A stretch of DNA of 51,718 nucleotides, taken from the NCBI GenBank assembly GCA_002928955.1, contig PERT01000020.1, positions 1-51,718 of the forward strand. The letters run 5' to 3'. Shown here piece by piece: positions 51,477 through 51,718 of this stretch; position 1 is the first letter of the stretch; each line of letters begins with the position of its first letter. Below the pieces are notes generated by a model. The model searched no databases. It saw nothing but the letters and a program-made list of their open reading frames with translations, and had not been told where the DNA came from. Source of the stretch: Hyphomicrobium sp. Lineage in GTDB: Bacteria; Pseudomonadota; Alphaproteobacteria; Rhizobiales; Hyphomicrobiaceae. The translations under genes were made by a program, and so were the position numbers.

Positions 51477-51603
51477 CCAGGATGCGGATCCGATCGAACC
51501 GCACTTGAATGAAGACAGTATCCGGACGACAGCTAAGGAGCGGTTAACCAACCCGGCGAATGGGCGAACAATGAACCTGCCGCGGTAGGTGCCATCACGA
51601 CAG

Positions 51604-51679
51604 CTAGTGTTCCGGCGCCGACATTTGATTCCCGTTGCAACGCGCTCCAGATCAAATGTCGGCGCCTAAGGAACACTAG
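51604..51679. repeat. Modular palindrome unit, type 4 (third copy)
   Basis: It matches 48665-48741 closely, but its ends are CTAGTG and CACTAG where that copy has CTCGTG and CACGAG. The paired change preserves the stem. Linker CAAACCTATGATT follows. Confidence 0.85.
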
Positions 51680-51692
51680 CAAACCTATGATT

Positions 51693-51718
51693 CTAGTGTA
51701 GCTTTTGCATCTGGCGTT
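51693..51718. repeat. Modular palindrome unit, type 1 (partial, at window edge)
   Basis: The first 26 bases of a type 1 unit (CTAGTGTAGCTTTTGC onward) run off the right edge, in the same order as at 48755. Confidence 0.8.

Overview
The window comes from a GC-rich alphaproteobacterium, most likely of the order Hyphomicrobiales (Rhizobiales). The core genes to the right support this: pgsA-moaD-moaE, a DUF1007/NicO/ZnuA zinc cluster, an HI0933-type flavoprotein, an HWE-type histidine kinase and an intracellular PHB depolymerase. I cannot name the genus.

Left edge (1-3734) is mobile-element debris. It holds the C-terminal part of an RHS/YD-repeat protein running off the left edge, a small tyrosine recombinase broken by one in-frame stop codon, and a complete P4-type integrase pointing left.

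An integrated island of about 26.7 kb occupies 3735-30397. It is bounded by a 14-bp direct repeat that is exactly the 3' end, including CCA, of a tRNA-Ser gene; the intact tRNA is at the right end (30384-30473). Just inside each end are 12-bp-period GCTGGGGTC repeats (probable integrase arm sites). Clusters of GGTGAC hexamers in opposite orientation lie 2.5 kb inside the left end and 0.16 kb inside the right end (possible iterons). The left part resembles a P4-like satellite: integrase, nucleotidyltransferase-fold protein, AlpA-like regulator, primase-like protein and DUF927 helicase. A cargo segment follows with a secreted tandem-repeat protein, a membrane protein, a ParB-like protein, a membrane-anchored metallopeptidase, a secreted TPR-CHAT protein and an HNH-like protein. 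Next is a complete type I-E CRISPR-Cas locus (cas3, cas8e, cse2, cas7e, cas5e, cas6e, cas1, cas2) with a leader and an array of 46 repeats and 45 spacers. A small-terminase-like HTH protein closes the island. The interference, processing and adaptation genes are all present and look intact, so the locus could be functional and potentially mobile.

Right of the tRNA (30474-51718) is ordinary chromosome: a zinc/metal cluster with a Zur-like operator, a GIY-YIG protein, the flavoprotein, pgsA-moaD-moaE, an AmiC-type amidase, two response regulators and two histidine-kinase-like proteins, SCO1, PhaZ, a YgjP-like metallopeptidase and a class A penicillin-binding protein. Set among these genes is a family of 75-80 nt imperfect palindromes with shared termini (CTAGTG or CTCGTG) and a shared linker (AAACCAATGATT). 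They are strung in trains at 44.3-45.3 kb, 48.7-48.8 kb and 51.6 kb onward. These palindromes and the island architecture are the most unusual things in the window.
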